This document shows positions 1 through 10,299 of a DNA stretch of 64,000 nucleotides, in pieces. Every line of letters starts with the position of its first letter. Positions within the stretch are counted from its first letter, which is position 1. Made by a program: the position numbers and the translations under genes. The notes under the pieces are model-generated. The model did no database searches and was not told the origin of the DNA. It was given only the letters and a program-made list of their open reading frames with translations. The stretch is taken from the NCBI GenBank assembly GCA_032716605.1, contig CM064573.1, positions 6,586,739 to 6,650,738 of the forward strand, read 5' to 3'. Origin of the DNA: Paralithodes platypus (lineage: Eukaryota > Arthropoda > Malacostraca > Decapoda > Lithodidae).

Positions 1-1140
1 TAGGAGCGATCACTGGATTTAGCAGAGCAGTCATACACAATACGAACAGGAGTGGTGGAACTGTCCTTTTTAATCCCATGGTGAGCAAGGTAATGGATGT
101 TATCCCCATACTCATTGAGATCTACTCTCTCCACAAATCCACGTTGTACCTGCTCGGCTAAAACTGCCGCATAAGTCTCGCAATAACTTGGATCCTTGAC
201 AAACTGCTTCTGAAGGCCACGTAACCTACCAAGTGCTAGATGGAAATTAGTAGGTAATTTACTCTTGTTATCATTCCAAGGGAGCCTTACCACATACTGA
301 CCTCTGCCAGAGTCATACGTTACAGTCTCTTCATACGAGCTTAATGCTAGCTTGGACTCACGATCAAGTTCATGTGGGTCAATTCCAATATTGTCCAAGT
401 CCCATAGCTTATCTATATCAGTACATGTATTATCAGGCACATTTGGCCTAATATATTTATCTATGGGGCTTACTGCTACCTTGAGGACCGTAACCACCTC
501 CACTTGTGTGTCTTGAGAGGAAGTGGCATAGGATCCAGTAATGGCATACCCTTGGATCGTGGGGAGCATTATAAGCTTATCTACCCGCCGATATCCAGGG
601 TGAACCAGGTCGTAGTAATAATCAGCTCCGACCAGTAGCATAATACCATTGTTAGCAGAGAGTTGACCATCAGCCAGTTTATCCCTTGCTTCTGAGATAT
701 TTCAAATGTGGTTGAATCTCTGATGCTATATAGAAACTGGGTAGTGTGTCGACCACAACAGCCTTGATGGGACATACCTTTTTTCTATACACATAGGAAA
801 TCTCCACTATATCATAGTCACTGGTATCTATTTCACCAGTGAAACCATGGAGACGCAAATTCTCTTGACCCTTGCTGGTACACTTGAGCTGGGGTAATGA
901 TGACCGCAGAACGAATGACCTCTGTGAGCACTGGTCAAGTAAGGTGCGCGTCATTATAGTATTATTATTACTCCCCACTACTGGCAGCATCATAGTAGGA
1001 AGCAATTGACATTCTCGAGAAGCAATGGACATGGCAGATACTTTATCACCCTCGCTCTTACTTTTCTCATGTGACTCTTTGGGGGTTCTCCCCTTTTCTT
1101 TGCCGTCGTGCGGATCAGACTGGGTGCAATGAACATATGA
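1..1140 (-). pseudogene. BEL/Pao retrotransposon fragment (protease to start of RT)
   Basis: Read on the minus strand this is the protease-like (DUF1758-type) region followed by the RT-proximal linker and the first RT residues of a BEL/Pao element. Visible landmarks are [45 protein letters not shown] and TTPVRIVYDCSAK; the same landmarks in the same order occur in the BEL element at 56.6-61.5 kb. The reading frame breaks near 690 (stop at 679, frame change, then [10 protein letters not shown]). The fragment runs off the window start, so the RT catalytic part is not visible. Its upstream gag is missing: at about 1140 it joins a LINE endonuclease in frame. The protease active site reads DQC where retropepsins have D-S/T-G. 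Clearly a decayed copy; family assignment is firm, the exact junction is approximate. Confidence 0.85.
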
Positions 1141-2240
1141 AGAATGAGAGTCTTGAGTTTTAAGGCGTCTGTACCGTTTGAATGCTTCCTCCTTATTGCG
1201 GACAGCAGTAGAACAGGTGTGAGTAAACCAAGATTTTTTAGCATTAGTCTGAGAGAAAGAGAATGGAATGTATGCTTCCATGCCCGATAGGATTACCTCG
1301 GTAATGCGTTCAGCACTCTCCGAGGGTCCTCGGCCACGGAAGCAGAAATCATTCCATGGGAAATCAAAGAAGTATTGCCGAAGAGCCTCCCAGTCGGCAG
1401 CGCCAAAGTGCCACAAGCGCCGCCAGCTAGGAGGATCGGGTGGCCGTACTGGAGAGATAGGACAGGTGACAGAGATAAGTTTATGGTCGGAGGAGCCCAA
1501 AGGAGAGAAAAGATCGACAGTATAAGAAGAAGGGTTAGAAGTTAGAAACAGGTCAAGAATGTTGGGCCGATCTCCGATGCGATCCGGGATACGGGTGGGT
1601 TGCTGAACTAACTGCTCTAGGTCATTTAGGATAGAAAAGACGTAGGCTTGTTCACCAGGTGGATCAGTAGTGTGAGAGGAGAGCCATTGGCGGTGGTGAA
1701 CGTTGAAATCTCCTAAGATGGAGATTTCTGAGAAAGGAGAAATGGATAGAATGTGTTCCACTGTAGAGTTTAGAGTTTAGTTGGTAGAGTTAGGGGAAAG
1801 ATAGACAGCACAGAAATATTTAGTAAGAGAATGACAGGAAAGTTTGAGCTATAAAGTTGAGAATTCAGAGGAGTCGAAATCGGGAACATGAGAGCAAGTG
1901 AGTTTGTTGTGCACATATGCACAACATCCACCTTTGGCTTTGAAACTAGGATAGAGAAAGTAGGAGGATACAGAGAAGGGGCTGCTGGATGTTGCTAAAG
2001 ACACCTGAGTTTCGGTGAGGAAGAGAAGATCAGGTTTGTAGGAGGAGAGATGGTGCTCAACAGAGTGAAAGTTAGAGGAAAGTCCACGAATGCTGCAGAA
2101 ATTAATATAGAGAGTAACAGGCCGAGGTCCAGGTAATTGTGTGGGGTCGTCAGGGTATGGTCGGTCGGGTGTGGGGGCATTTATGGTCCCTCCCCCTGAG
2201 GACTCCGAGGCTGGGCTAGAATTCATAATTTTTTGTTTTT
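1140..2240 (-). pseudogene. LINE apurinic-type endonuclease, 3' part missing
   Basis: Minus-strand endonuclease/exonuclease/phosphatase domain of a non-LTR retrotransposon. From an ATG at 2226 the sequence shows a Ser/Pro-rich leader, YINFCSIRGL, DLLFLTETQ, then [16 protein letters not shown] and SSDHKLISV, which are the usual endonuclease blocks in order. Two in-frame stops interrupt it (TAG at 1849-1851 and another about 20 codons later), but the frame is otherwise kept through to about 1140. The domain is followed by the usual basic linker (FKRYRRLKT) and then passes in frame into BEL protease sequence instead of reverse transcriptase. LINEs normally lose the 5' end, so keeping the 5' end and losing the RT is odd and implies a later deletion, recombination or insertion. 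Clade not settled (Jockey or CR1 group). Confidence 0.8.
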
Positions 2241-2501
2241 TTTAAATTTTGGTGTGGAGGAATGAAGTGTGGTGTGCATGTTTAGTGTAGTGAAGTGGAT
2301 AGGAGGAGGAGGTGTTTGTGAGAGCTAGCTGGATTGCTCTCAGTGTAAATGAGGCACAAAGAAAATCAGTAAGAGAGGCCAAGCAAATGAAACAGGAGTT
2401 CCAGCGACTCTTTATCACATGCCTATAACCTCACCTGGGTCTAGCCCTGATTGATTGGTGCCTACAATCTCCCCACAGCAACAACCATTACAACCATTGA
2501 A
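2241..2501. other. LINE leader and spacer, no gene
   Basis: On the minus strand about 100 bp upstream of the LINE ATG is C- and A-rich and could be its 5' untranslated region. The rest, to the first minisatellite, shows no coding signal I can support. Confidence 0.4.
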
Positions 2502-2840
2502 CATCCTTGTCCTCCACCATACATACATAATACAACAATAGACCATCCTTGTCCACCACCATACATACATAATACAACAATAGACCATCCTTGTCCTCCA
2601 CCATACATACATAATACAACAATAGACCATCCTTGTCCACCACCATACATACATAATACAACAATAGACCATCCTTGTCCTCCACCATACATACATAATA
2701 CAACAATAGACCATCCTTGTCCACCACCATACATACATAATACAACAATAGTCCATCCTTGTCCACCACCATACATAATACAACAATAGACCATCCTTGT
2801 CCTCCACCATACATACATAATACAACAATAGACCATCCTT
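2502..2840. repeat. 42-bp minisatellite, about 8 units
   Basis: Tandem units of 42 bp containing catacatacataatacaac and gaccatccttgtcc. One unit (near 2765) is short by several bases. Units alternate between a gtcctccacc and a gtccaccacc form, giving an 84-bp higher-order period. Because 42 is a multiple of three, several frames stay open on both strands; these are artefacts of the repeat and not genes. The array ends inside the shared string tgtcc, where the 52-bp array begins. Confidence 0.95.
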
Positions 2841-4689
2841 GTCCCACACATCAATTATTACACAACCATCCACTGGTTGGTGGTAATAGTCTGTCCCACA
2901 CATCAATTATTACACAACCATCCACTGGTTGGTGGTAATAGTCTGTCCCACACATCAATTATTACGCAACCATCCATGGTTGTGGTAATAGTCTGTCCCA
3001 CACATCAATTATTACACAACCATCCACTGGTTGGTGGTAATAGTCTGTCCCACACATCAATTATTACGCAACCATCCACTGGTTGGTGGTAATAGTCTGT
3101 CCCACACATCAATTATTACACAACCATCCACTGGTTGGTGGTAATAGTCTGTCCCACACATCAATTATTACGCAACCATCCACTGGTTGGTGGTAATAGT
3201 CTGTCCCACATCAATTATTACACAACCATCCACTGGTTGGTGGTAATAGTCTGTCCCACACATCAATTATTACACCACCATCCACTGGTTGGTGGTAATA
3301 GTCTGTCCCACACATCAATTATTACACCACCATCTGCTGGTTGGTGGTAATAGTCTGTCCCACACATCAATTATTACACAACCATCCACTGGTTGGTGGT
3401 AATAGTCTGTCCCACACATAAATTATTACACAACCATCCACTGGTTGGTGGTAATAGTCTGTCCCACACATAAATTATTACACAACCATCCACTGGTTGG
3501 TGGTAATAGTCTGTCCCACACATCAATTATTACACAACCATCCACTGGTTGGTGGTAATAGTCTGTCCCACACATCAATTATTACACAACCATCCACTGG
3601 TTGGTGGTAATAGTCTGTCCCACACATCAATTATTACACAACCATCCACTGGTTGGTGGTAATAGTCTGCCCACACATCAATTATTACACAACCATCCAC
3701 TGGTTGGTGGTAATAGTCTGTCCCACACATCAATTATTACACAACCATCCACTGGTTGGTGGTAATCTGTCCCACACATCAATTATTACACCACCATCCA
3801 CTGGTTGGTGGTAATAGTCTGTCCCACACATCAATTATTACACCACCATCTGCTGGTTGGTGGTAATAGTCTGTCCCACATCATTATTACACAACCATCC
3901 ACTGGTTGGTGGTAATAGTCTGTCCCACACATAATTATTACACAACCATCCACTGGTTGGTGGTAATAGTCTGTCCCACACATAAATTATTACACAACCA
4001 TCCACTGGTTGGTGGTAATAGTCTGTCCCACACATCAATTATTACACAACCATCCACTGGTTGGTGGTATAGTCTGTCCACACATCAATTATTACACAAC
4101 CATCCACTGGTTGGTGGTAATAGTCTGTCCCACACATCAATTATTACACAACCATCCACTGGTTGGTGGTAATAGTCTGTCCCACACATCAATTATTACA
4201 CAACCATCCACTGGTTGGTGGTAATAGTCTGTCCCACACATCAATTATTACACAACCATCCACTGGTTGGTGGTAATAGTCTGTCCCACACATCAATTAT
4301 TACACAACCATCCACTGGTTGGTGGTAATAGTCTGTCCCACACATCAATTATTACACAACCATCCACTGGTTGGTGGTAATACTCTGTCCCACACATCAA
4401 TTATTACACAACCATCCACTGGTTGGTGGTAATAGTCTGTCCCACACATCAATTATTACACAACCATCCACTGGTTGGTGGTAATAGTCTGTCCCACACA
4501 TCAATTATTACACAACCATCCACTGGTTGGTGGTAATAGTCTGTCCCACATATCAATTATTACACAACCATCCACTGGTTGGTGGTAATAGTTTGTCCCA
4601 CACATCAATTATTACACAACCATCCACTGGTTGGTGGTAATAGTCTGTCCCACGCATCAATTATTACACAACCATCCACTGCTTGGTGG
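2841..4689. repeat. 52-bp minisatellite, about 35 units
   Basis: Very homogeneous tandem array; each 52-bp unit carries cacacatcaattattacac, caaccatccactggttggtgg and taatagtctgtcc. Variants include caccaccatctgctgg, a few 1-4 bp deletions, and aaatta in place of caatta. Each unit contains a near-perfect hairpin (TATTAC with GTAATA outside, CAACCA with TGGTTG inside, 5-nt loop). Open frames here are repeat artefacts. Confidence 0.97.
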
Positions 4690-5984
4690 ATTATTGTTGA
4701 TTATTGGCCCATGGTGTATACAAAAACATTACATTATTCTGATTATACCTAAACATTTCCTAAAGTTAAATTTAGTGGGGGATTTACTTAATTCTACCAT
4801 TAATAGTGATACACATATATTGGCCATTCATCAATTGGACACAATAATTATAAATTCATTAGAATATAATATCTAACATATTATAGGGTGTGTTATTTTG
4901 TAGACTATCCTATCATACGTATTACAGGGTGTAGTATTTTGTTGAATACAATATATTTCATATAGCAGGCCACGCTATGTTACATAGTATATATATACTG
5001 TATATATGTACCGGCATCTTACAGGTTGTGTTTCTCTAATACTGTTGGCAGTATTGTAATAGTTGCCATAAATTAACCTTTGTATCAGTTGCAGTCTTAA
5101 CCAACACCACCACCACAAACGCAATTATGTCACCGTTTCCTTCGAAAAGTACCACATATATTCACAAACTATTTATGTATCATCACAAGCAAAGAACCCA
5201 TTAGTCATTGTAATATCCACCATCATCATATAGTCATCATAATAACCATACAAATCACATCAAAACAAACAATCATAATTATAGTCATATTAGTAACCAC
5301 ACTAATCACGTCAACCAATATAATTATCACATTCATTCATCAGCATCACGCCTGTCATCAACACAAATACAATTATCAACATCAAACAGGTGCTACTGGC
5401 CGGTGTCCTTCGTAAATCGTCTCTGTTCAATTTGAGGTCCTCGTTAAATCATTCTCCATGTTGGCTAACAAACTCATTAATTATTCATTCTTTACACACA
5501 TGACATACGCCACAATAATTTATACAAGAGGTCTGACTGTTAACTGGTACTACACTGATTAGTTCTATTAAATTTGTATTCACATTCAATCCTCTCACTG
5601 TAGCGGTATCATTCATGCAAACATCGTTAACATTCCTGATGTATATTATTCTTGAATTGTATAATCTCTCTCTCTCTCTATCAATTCCCCAGAAACCCTC
5701 CCCCTGTCAGGTTTTTGCACCCTAACATTTTTTTGTTTACCGCGGATCATTTATTCATTATTCTTGCTTACTGATTATCTTCTTTCTCGCAGTTTTCTTT
5801 ACATCCGTGTATTGTTCAATTTATGCCTTATTTCCTTCTTTGTAATTTGTAAATAACTATGCATGCGGATTACCAGTCACTATTATTTATTAAGCTTGCT
5901 TATTTTTTTAATGTATTTGTTATAATTTGCTTTTACCTCGTTAACTTTTTCATTAACATTTTGAAGGATTGGCTACTCTAATAT
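4690..5984. other. AT-rich DNA, no gene recognised
   Basis: AT-rich sequence with short runs such as atatatatactgtatatatg (about 4988-5007), CA- and ATC-rich stretches (5100-5400) and a short CT run near 5670. No domain, RNA gene or mobile-element terminus seen. Confidence 0.6.
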
Positions 5985-7832
5985 CCTTGAAAGAACACTG
6001 TATCGGTGTCTAGGTTATAACCAGTCTGCTGAATGATAATTTAACTAGATTATACCATCCTTGAAAGTAAAACCTTACTTCTAAATATATTTAATGTTGT
6101 TTTATTTTTCTGTATTTGTTTTTCCAACGTGTTATATATGTGTTTTAAATGTGTGTCTTTGGTGGTGGAGTGTGGTGGGTGGTACTTAAAAGACCTTATC
6201 AAAATTAACATTTAAGAAGTGTTCCTCTTGAAAAGGAGGAGCAAAGTGTTGTCGGCTAAAGATAATGATGCTAAAGTGGCAGGCACAGGGATGTTATTAG
6301 GCTACTGTGTTGAAATGTACGGAACCATTTTATTATAGACAAGAACAAGACATTTAATTTAGTTAGGGAGGCAGATAGATATTGGTTATGATGTAGCTTA
6401 TGTGGTTAAGAATGGTAGGTATATGTTTCTTGGCATTATGGTAATATAGTAAGAATAATATATAATATATCCCATGGTGTATAATATTATGTTGTGACCC
6501 ACAACATCTGTTCCACAATAGGCCCTTGTGTTACTCTCAGCCATATTGGATCCACATTTGAGAGCCTAGGACCGTTCATTGTGTTGGAGGATTGGGGGAG
6601 GAGGAGATTTGGCACGAGAGGAGGAGGAGGAAAAGGAAAAGAAAGAAGATTGGAGGAGAAGAGTGAGGATGTTGAGAGGGGAGGGGATTTGAAGATGGTG
6701 ACGATAAAAAGGGCAGCATAATAATTGTTATAAACTACAATTATTGATGTTACCTTATTTAAGTATGAAAGTATTAAGTATGGCAGAGGTTGCCAGATTA
6801 GCAATAAGAAATAGAGTTCTCTCACTCTTATAATTACCTCTCCAAAATTAGTTTTCTGCCCACAGCTTAATCAAAGACAACTGCAGAGGTTGAAGTAACT
6901 AAACTAAAGGTTTATAAATACCCCTGATGGTAACAAAGGCTTTAAAGTATCCCTAATAGGTTCAAAATCGCGTCATAAGCGTGAAAGGGTTAATGTTAAT
7001 CGAGTATTGGTATTAAATACAAAAAATGGAGTACCTCAACAACTACACACTACTGGCCATAACAACTGCTACATGTCCACATTTAGTGTAAACACCAGAC
7101 ATATTAACAAAATAGGACATTACAATGTAATTTTACATATGTGTCGTCTGGGTAACATCCTAGTCAGTTGGAATGTACAGAACACCTCATCAATATCCAA
7201 CTACTGTTGTGTTTTCATGCTGATGACCAAAAACATCAATATCAGTTACATACGTTATTATTCAATAACTCTTGGCTTGCAATTGCAGCCAAGTAGTTAT
7301 CCAAAATAATTGCTTTCTTTTTTTACTAGCACATGTTAAAACCCAGGTTAGTATAACTGTGTGTTCAGAGTGGCTTGGTATTTATGTTTAAATGTATTAT
7401 TATATTGTGTATTACGGCCCAGTAGAATGTACACATATTTACATGTCATTCTGTACAATAGAGATTAAAGAACAAATGTTTAAGGGCTAACTAAGTTAAT
7501 ATAGCAGGTTATGGTAATATTAACATGTATGTGTGTTATCCATACCTTTAATGTTTACTGTATATATTTGGTATAATTATATAACAATATAATACCAAAC
7601 CATATAGAAACTCGGTGGTTGGTTATATATTTCTCCATGTTCTTGTGTTTCACACTATAATGTTTACCATGGTGTAAATCCTAGTGTGTTTATGTTCGTG
7701 AGTCTGTTATACTGCCTCTCATAACTCTGTTGTCCCAGATTAGGACCCCCCCCCCCCTTCCTATCCTCCCCCACCTTTTTCTATTATCTTTACAATGTCA
7801 ATGTTATCAAATTACCATGGCGTGCACTAACT
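5985..7832. repeat. Duplicated segment, copy A
   Basis: About 1.85 kb that recurs in the same orientation at 27323-29110. Shared landmarks in order: ccttgaaagaacactgtatc, the ggtggtggagtgtggtgggtgg run, the gaggaggagat purine-rich stretch, tgctacatgtccac, tggcttgcaattgcagcc, a C homopolymer, and ttaccatggcgtg at the end. Copy A has one copy of a 74-bp unit that copy B has three times, about 210 bp near 6776-6990 that copy B lacks, and about 80 bp near 7450-7530 missing from B. I cannot tell whether this is a segmental duplication or two copies of an unrecognised large interspersed repeat. Confidence 0.85.
7007..7309 (+). other. Small ORF shared by both duplicate copies (probably non-coding)
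   Basis: A 100-codon open frame whose middle and C-terminal part (for example NVILHMCRLGNIL and LGLQLQPS) is also open in copy B at 28387-28617. The differences between copies include many amino-acid changes, no known domain or signal peptide is visible, and codon use is AT-rich like the background. Conservation is explained by the duplication itself, so I do not call it a gene. Confidence 0.15.
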
Positions 7833-8630
7833 CACAAACACATTAAGTGGTGAAATTACCTTAAATCGATTAAACAAGTACCGTTATTAAAGTTAACTTC
7901 ATAATAGGAAGAACCTTTTACATTCCTAACATTAAACCCCCGACCGACCGTTCCCAGTTAACAACAATAGCCACCCTTCTTACCTTACACCAACAATATT
8001 ATTTTGTGCGTCAATGCCTCCTGTAATATTCTGGAGGCCACCACCAGCAGGGCCCAACATCAAACACGATCTCATAATTAAGGTTCACGTAGTAATTTTC
8101 CTGGTAGGTTGGTGGCCATAAAGGCAGGTGGTATAGTCAGGTGGATTAGTTAGCTGGTATAGAGTCAGGTGGTATAGAGTCAGGTACTGCTTTAAAGACA
8201 CATATTATATCCCTACTAATAAATGTCCACCTTAAGGTCGGTAATGAGCTATACAAATTGGTGTAGTGGTAGCCATGATGGTTAGTATATTGGGATACCA
8301 TTGTAACCCTTCTACTAGCTTATCAACATGAATAACAACGTATTACTGTAGTTAAAACAGTATTGGATTGCACTCGATAATAATTCCAAGTATTAACAAT
8401 ATATTCTAAAATATAAACATAATATAAAATAACGAAGATAACAAGATATAACCAAAATAAAACTATGGATCTCAGCTTCTAGACCAAGACAGATTGCGTC
8501 ATTGAGCCCTGAAATAGAAACAAAAACTGCCAGCACCTTAATTAAAATAACACGAGGAGAGAACTGGGTGAGAATTATAATGAAGAATACAAATTTCACT
8601 GCATTCATAAGAAATTATCACCTTTAAGTA
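7833..8630. other. No gene recognised
   Basis: AT-rich sequence with a local near-repeat gtcaggtggtatagagtcagg around 8130-8190. No coding, RNA or element signal supported. Confidence 0.55.
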
Positions 8631-8824
8631 TATACAAAGGAGTACAAAGGAGTACAAAGGAAATCAAGCAACAACAGTCCTAGTGACCCTTCTAGGCTGC
8701 TTGTCCTCCAAAACACTGAGGATCAAGTGTCCAAATAGTGGTTTAGAGTGGGTAAGGTAACATTGGAAAGGGAACTACTGCCCTGGAACTAATGTCCGTG
8801 GCAGGATTAGGAAGTTAGTAGGGG
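8631..8824 (-). mobile_element. CR1-type LINE, 5'-truncated 3' end
   Basis: About 190 bp that is the reverse complement of the sequence directly downstream of the CR1-like ORF at 48759-48982. Shared strings include gaggatcaagtgtcc, ggaactactgccctgg-like and aggattaggaagttagtagg. In the minus direction it ends in tandem units of cctttgtact, the probable 3' tail of the family. Homology stops abruptly at 8824, next to a small hairpin; this is the expected look of a 5'-truncated insertion. Confidence 0.8.
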
Positions 8825-8850
8825 ACGCTTTCATATGACTGTGAAAGCGT
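8825..8850. repeat. Perfect 9-bp inverted repeat at LINE truncation point
   Basis: acgctttca and tgaaagcgt flank an 8-nt loop. It sits exactly where homology of the LINE 3' fragment ends. Confidence 0.8.
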
Positions 8851-9664
8851 TTAAGGCCTGAATAATATGATACAATAATGTAAAAAATAGCATCCATAAA
8901 TCATGCATTTGGCTCTCTGTTACTCTTTTGGATTTGGGGGAGACACTTGTAAAGGCAGCCTGCCTTTTGTCTCCTTCATGCACATGTAAACACATATACT
9001 GTATATTAACTAAATAATACCACAATAACTCATTCCTACACAACAATACTTAATGTGTGTAATATATATCTAAGAATTGTTTTCTGGTAAATTAATCTTT
9101 GGTAACTTTGAGCAGTAAGCCAGCATTTTGTATAATTACTCCTAATGTGTATTTAATGAACATTACTTGATATATTATCTGAATTAATCCCTGTGGGAGT
9201 ATGTGGTCATTTGGAACATTAATAAAACTTGTTTGGTACTTGTTTGGATGAAAGTGATTATAATATACCATAGGAAGTTTGTGTACAGTTACCCAAATCT
9301 ATTTTGAAGCCTCCAAAAAAACATATAATCCAATTATCAGGTAAAGATTAAATAAAGTGTTTCAGTTCCGGCCGAAGCAGCTTAACAAATATAGCCTATG
9401 TATTAGCAATAATGAAAGCGACTGTACTTGTATAGCCTTTAAGTGAACAGTATCATAGTTAATGTAGACATAATAATGTAAAGTATTCCTGGATCATTTG
9501 CTTTAGTTGAGTGGGTGACTGAAAATTAGTACAGTATACTGTAGGTGTGTCACGAATATAGTCGAACTTAACATTAATCTGATATCAAGTTATTTTACAA
9601 TTATCAAATTCAGCTACTTCCAAACAGTCAGAGATGATAATACATCCACAACTTCTATAATGTG

Positions 9665-9950
9665 AGAATAATGTAGCATTCCGTGTGTGTTGTGTATTAG
9701 GATGAAGTTGGTAATTATATGTTTGTGTTGATGCTAGCATCATAAGAACATAAGAAAATGGGAGTCTGCAGAAAGCCGATTGGCCTAAGCAAGGCAGATC
9801 CCTGTCCCACACAATGGTTCATCCATCATCATTATCGTCATCAGAATAATGTAGCATTCCGTGTGTATTGTGTATAATGATGAAGGTGGTAATTATATGT
9901 TTGTGTTGGTGCCAATATCATGGTTCATCCATCATCATTATCATTATCAT
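9665..9950 (+). repeat. Tandem duplication of about 110 bp
   Basis: The block beginning agaataatgtagcattccg occurs at 9665 and again at 9843; both copies continue through ggtaattatatgtttgtgtt and ggttcatccatcatcatt. The first copy is longer because it carries a 72-bp insertion (see 9744-9815). Confidence 0.85.
9744..9815 (+). mobile_element. 72-bp insertion, dispersed short repeat
   Basis: Present in the first and absent from the second of two tandem copies, so its limits are visible: it begins aagaacataagaaaatggg and ends cccacacaat, joined to ggttcatcc, which in the empty copy directly follows atcat. At most 2-3 bp (at or cat) is duplicated. The aagaacataagaa string and the nearby cctaagcaaggcag string resemble a short repeat I recall as common in decapod genomes, but I cannot name the family. 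Confidence 0.55.
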
Positions 9951-10062
9951 CACAGCCGCTGGCCACAACATTAAGTAGCATTAAAGGATAACAAATCATT
10001 ATGCCTGTGATGAAGTGCCACCACGGTGTTGGTTAGTTGGAAGATTTATAGTGAAACATGCT

Positions 10063-10102
<40 letters not shown>

Positions 10103-10132
10103 GGGGGGGGGTGGGGGGGGGGGGGGGGGGGG
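10063..10132. repeat. Near-pure G homopolymer, about 70 bp
   Basis: G tract interrupted only by T at about 10102 and 10112. Such tracts can form G-quadruplexes and are error-prone in sequencing, so the length should not be trusted. Open frames of poly-Gly or poly-Pro across it are artefacts. Confidence 0.9.
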
Positions 10133-10170
10133 ATACGGATTGTTTGCATTCTCTATACTTCTTTACAAGT

Positions 10171-10299
10171 ACTATGGGTTTCAGAGCCCATTTTGCATCG
10201 GTTTTTTGTTTCGGGAATACCGGTAACTTATTAACAACCAGTTGGATCAGTTGATATTTTGCTTGTTTCACACCGTCCCCTAATTTTTGTTAATATAGT
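10171..10299 (-). repeat. Dispersed repeat R1, B half (split by LINE insertion)
   Basis: Reverse complement of the R1 B segment found at 12836-12973 and 22331-22471 (shared: gtttgttaataagtta, gatccaact, aattaggggacggtgtgaa). Its other half, A, lies at 12583-12787 on the far side of the RTE LINE, so this R1 copy was split by that insertion. Confidence 0.85.

Noticed and set aside
2841..4689. CRISPR-like array
   Set aside because: Regular repeats with hairpin potential, but there are no unique spacers: the whole 52-bp unit repeats. This is an animal minisatellite.
7007..7309. Conserved small gene in the duplicated segments
   Set aside because: Similarity between copies extends over non-coding DNA too, and replacements are as frequent as silent changes; duplication alone explains it.
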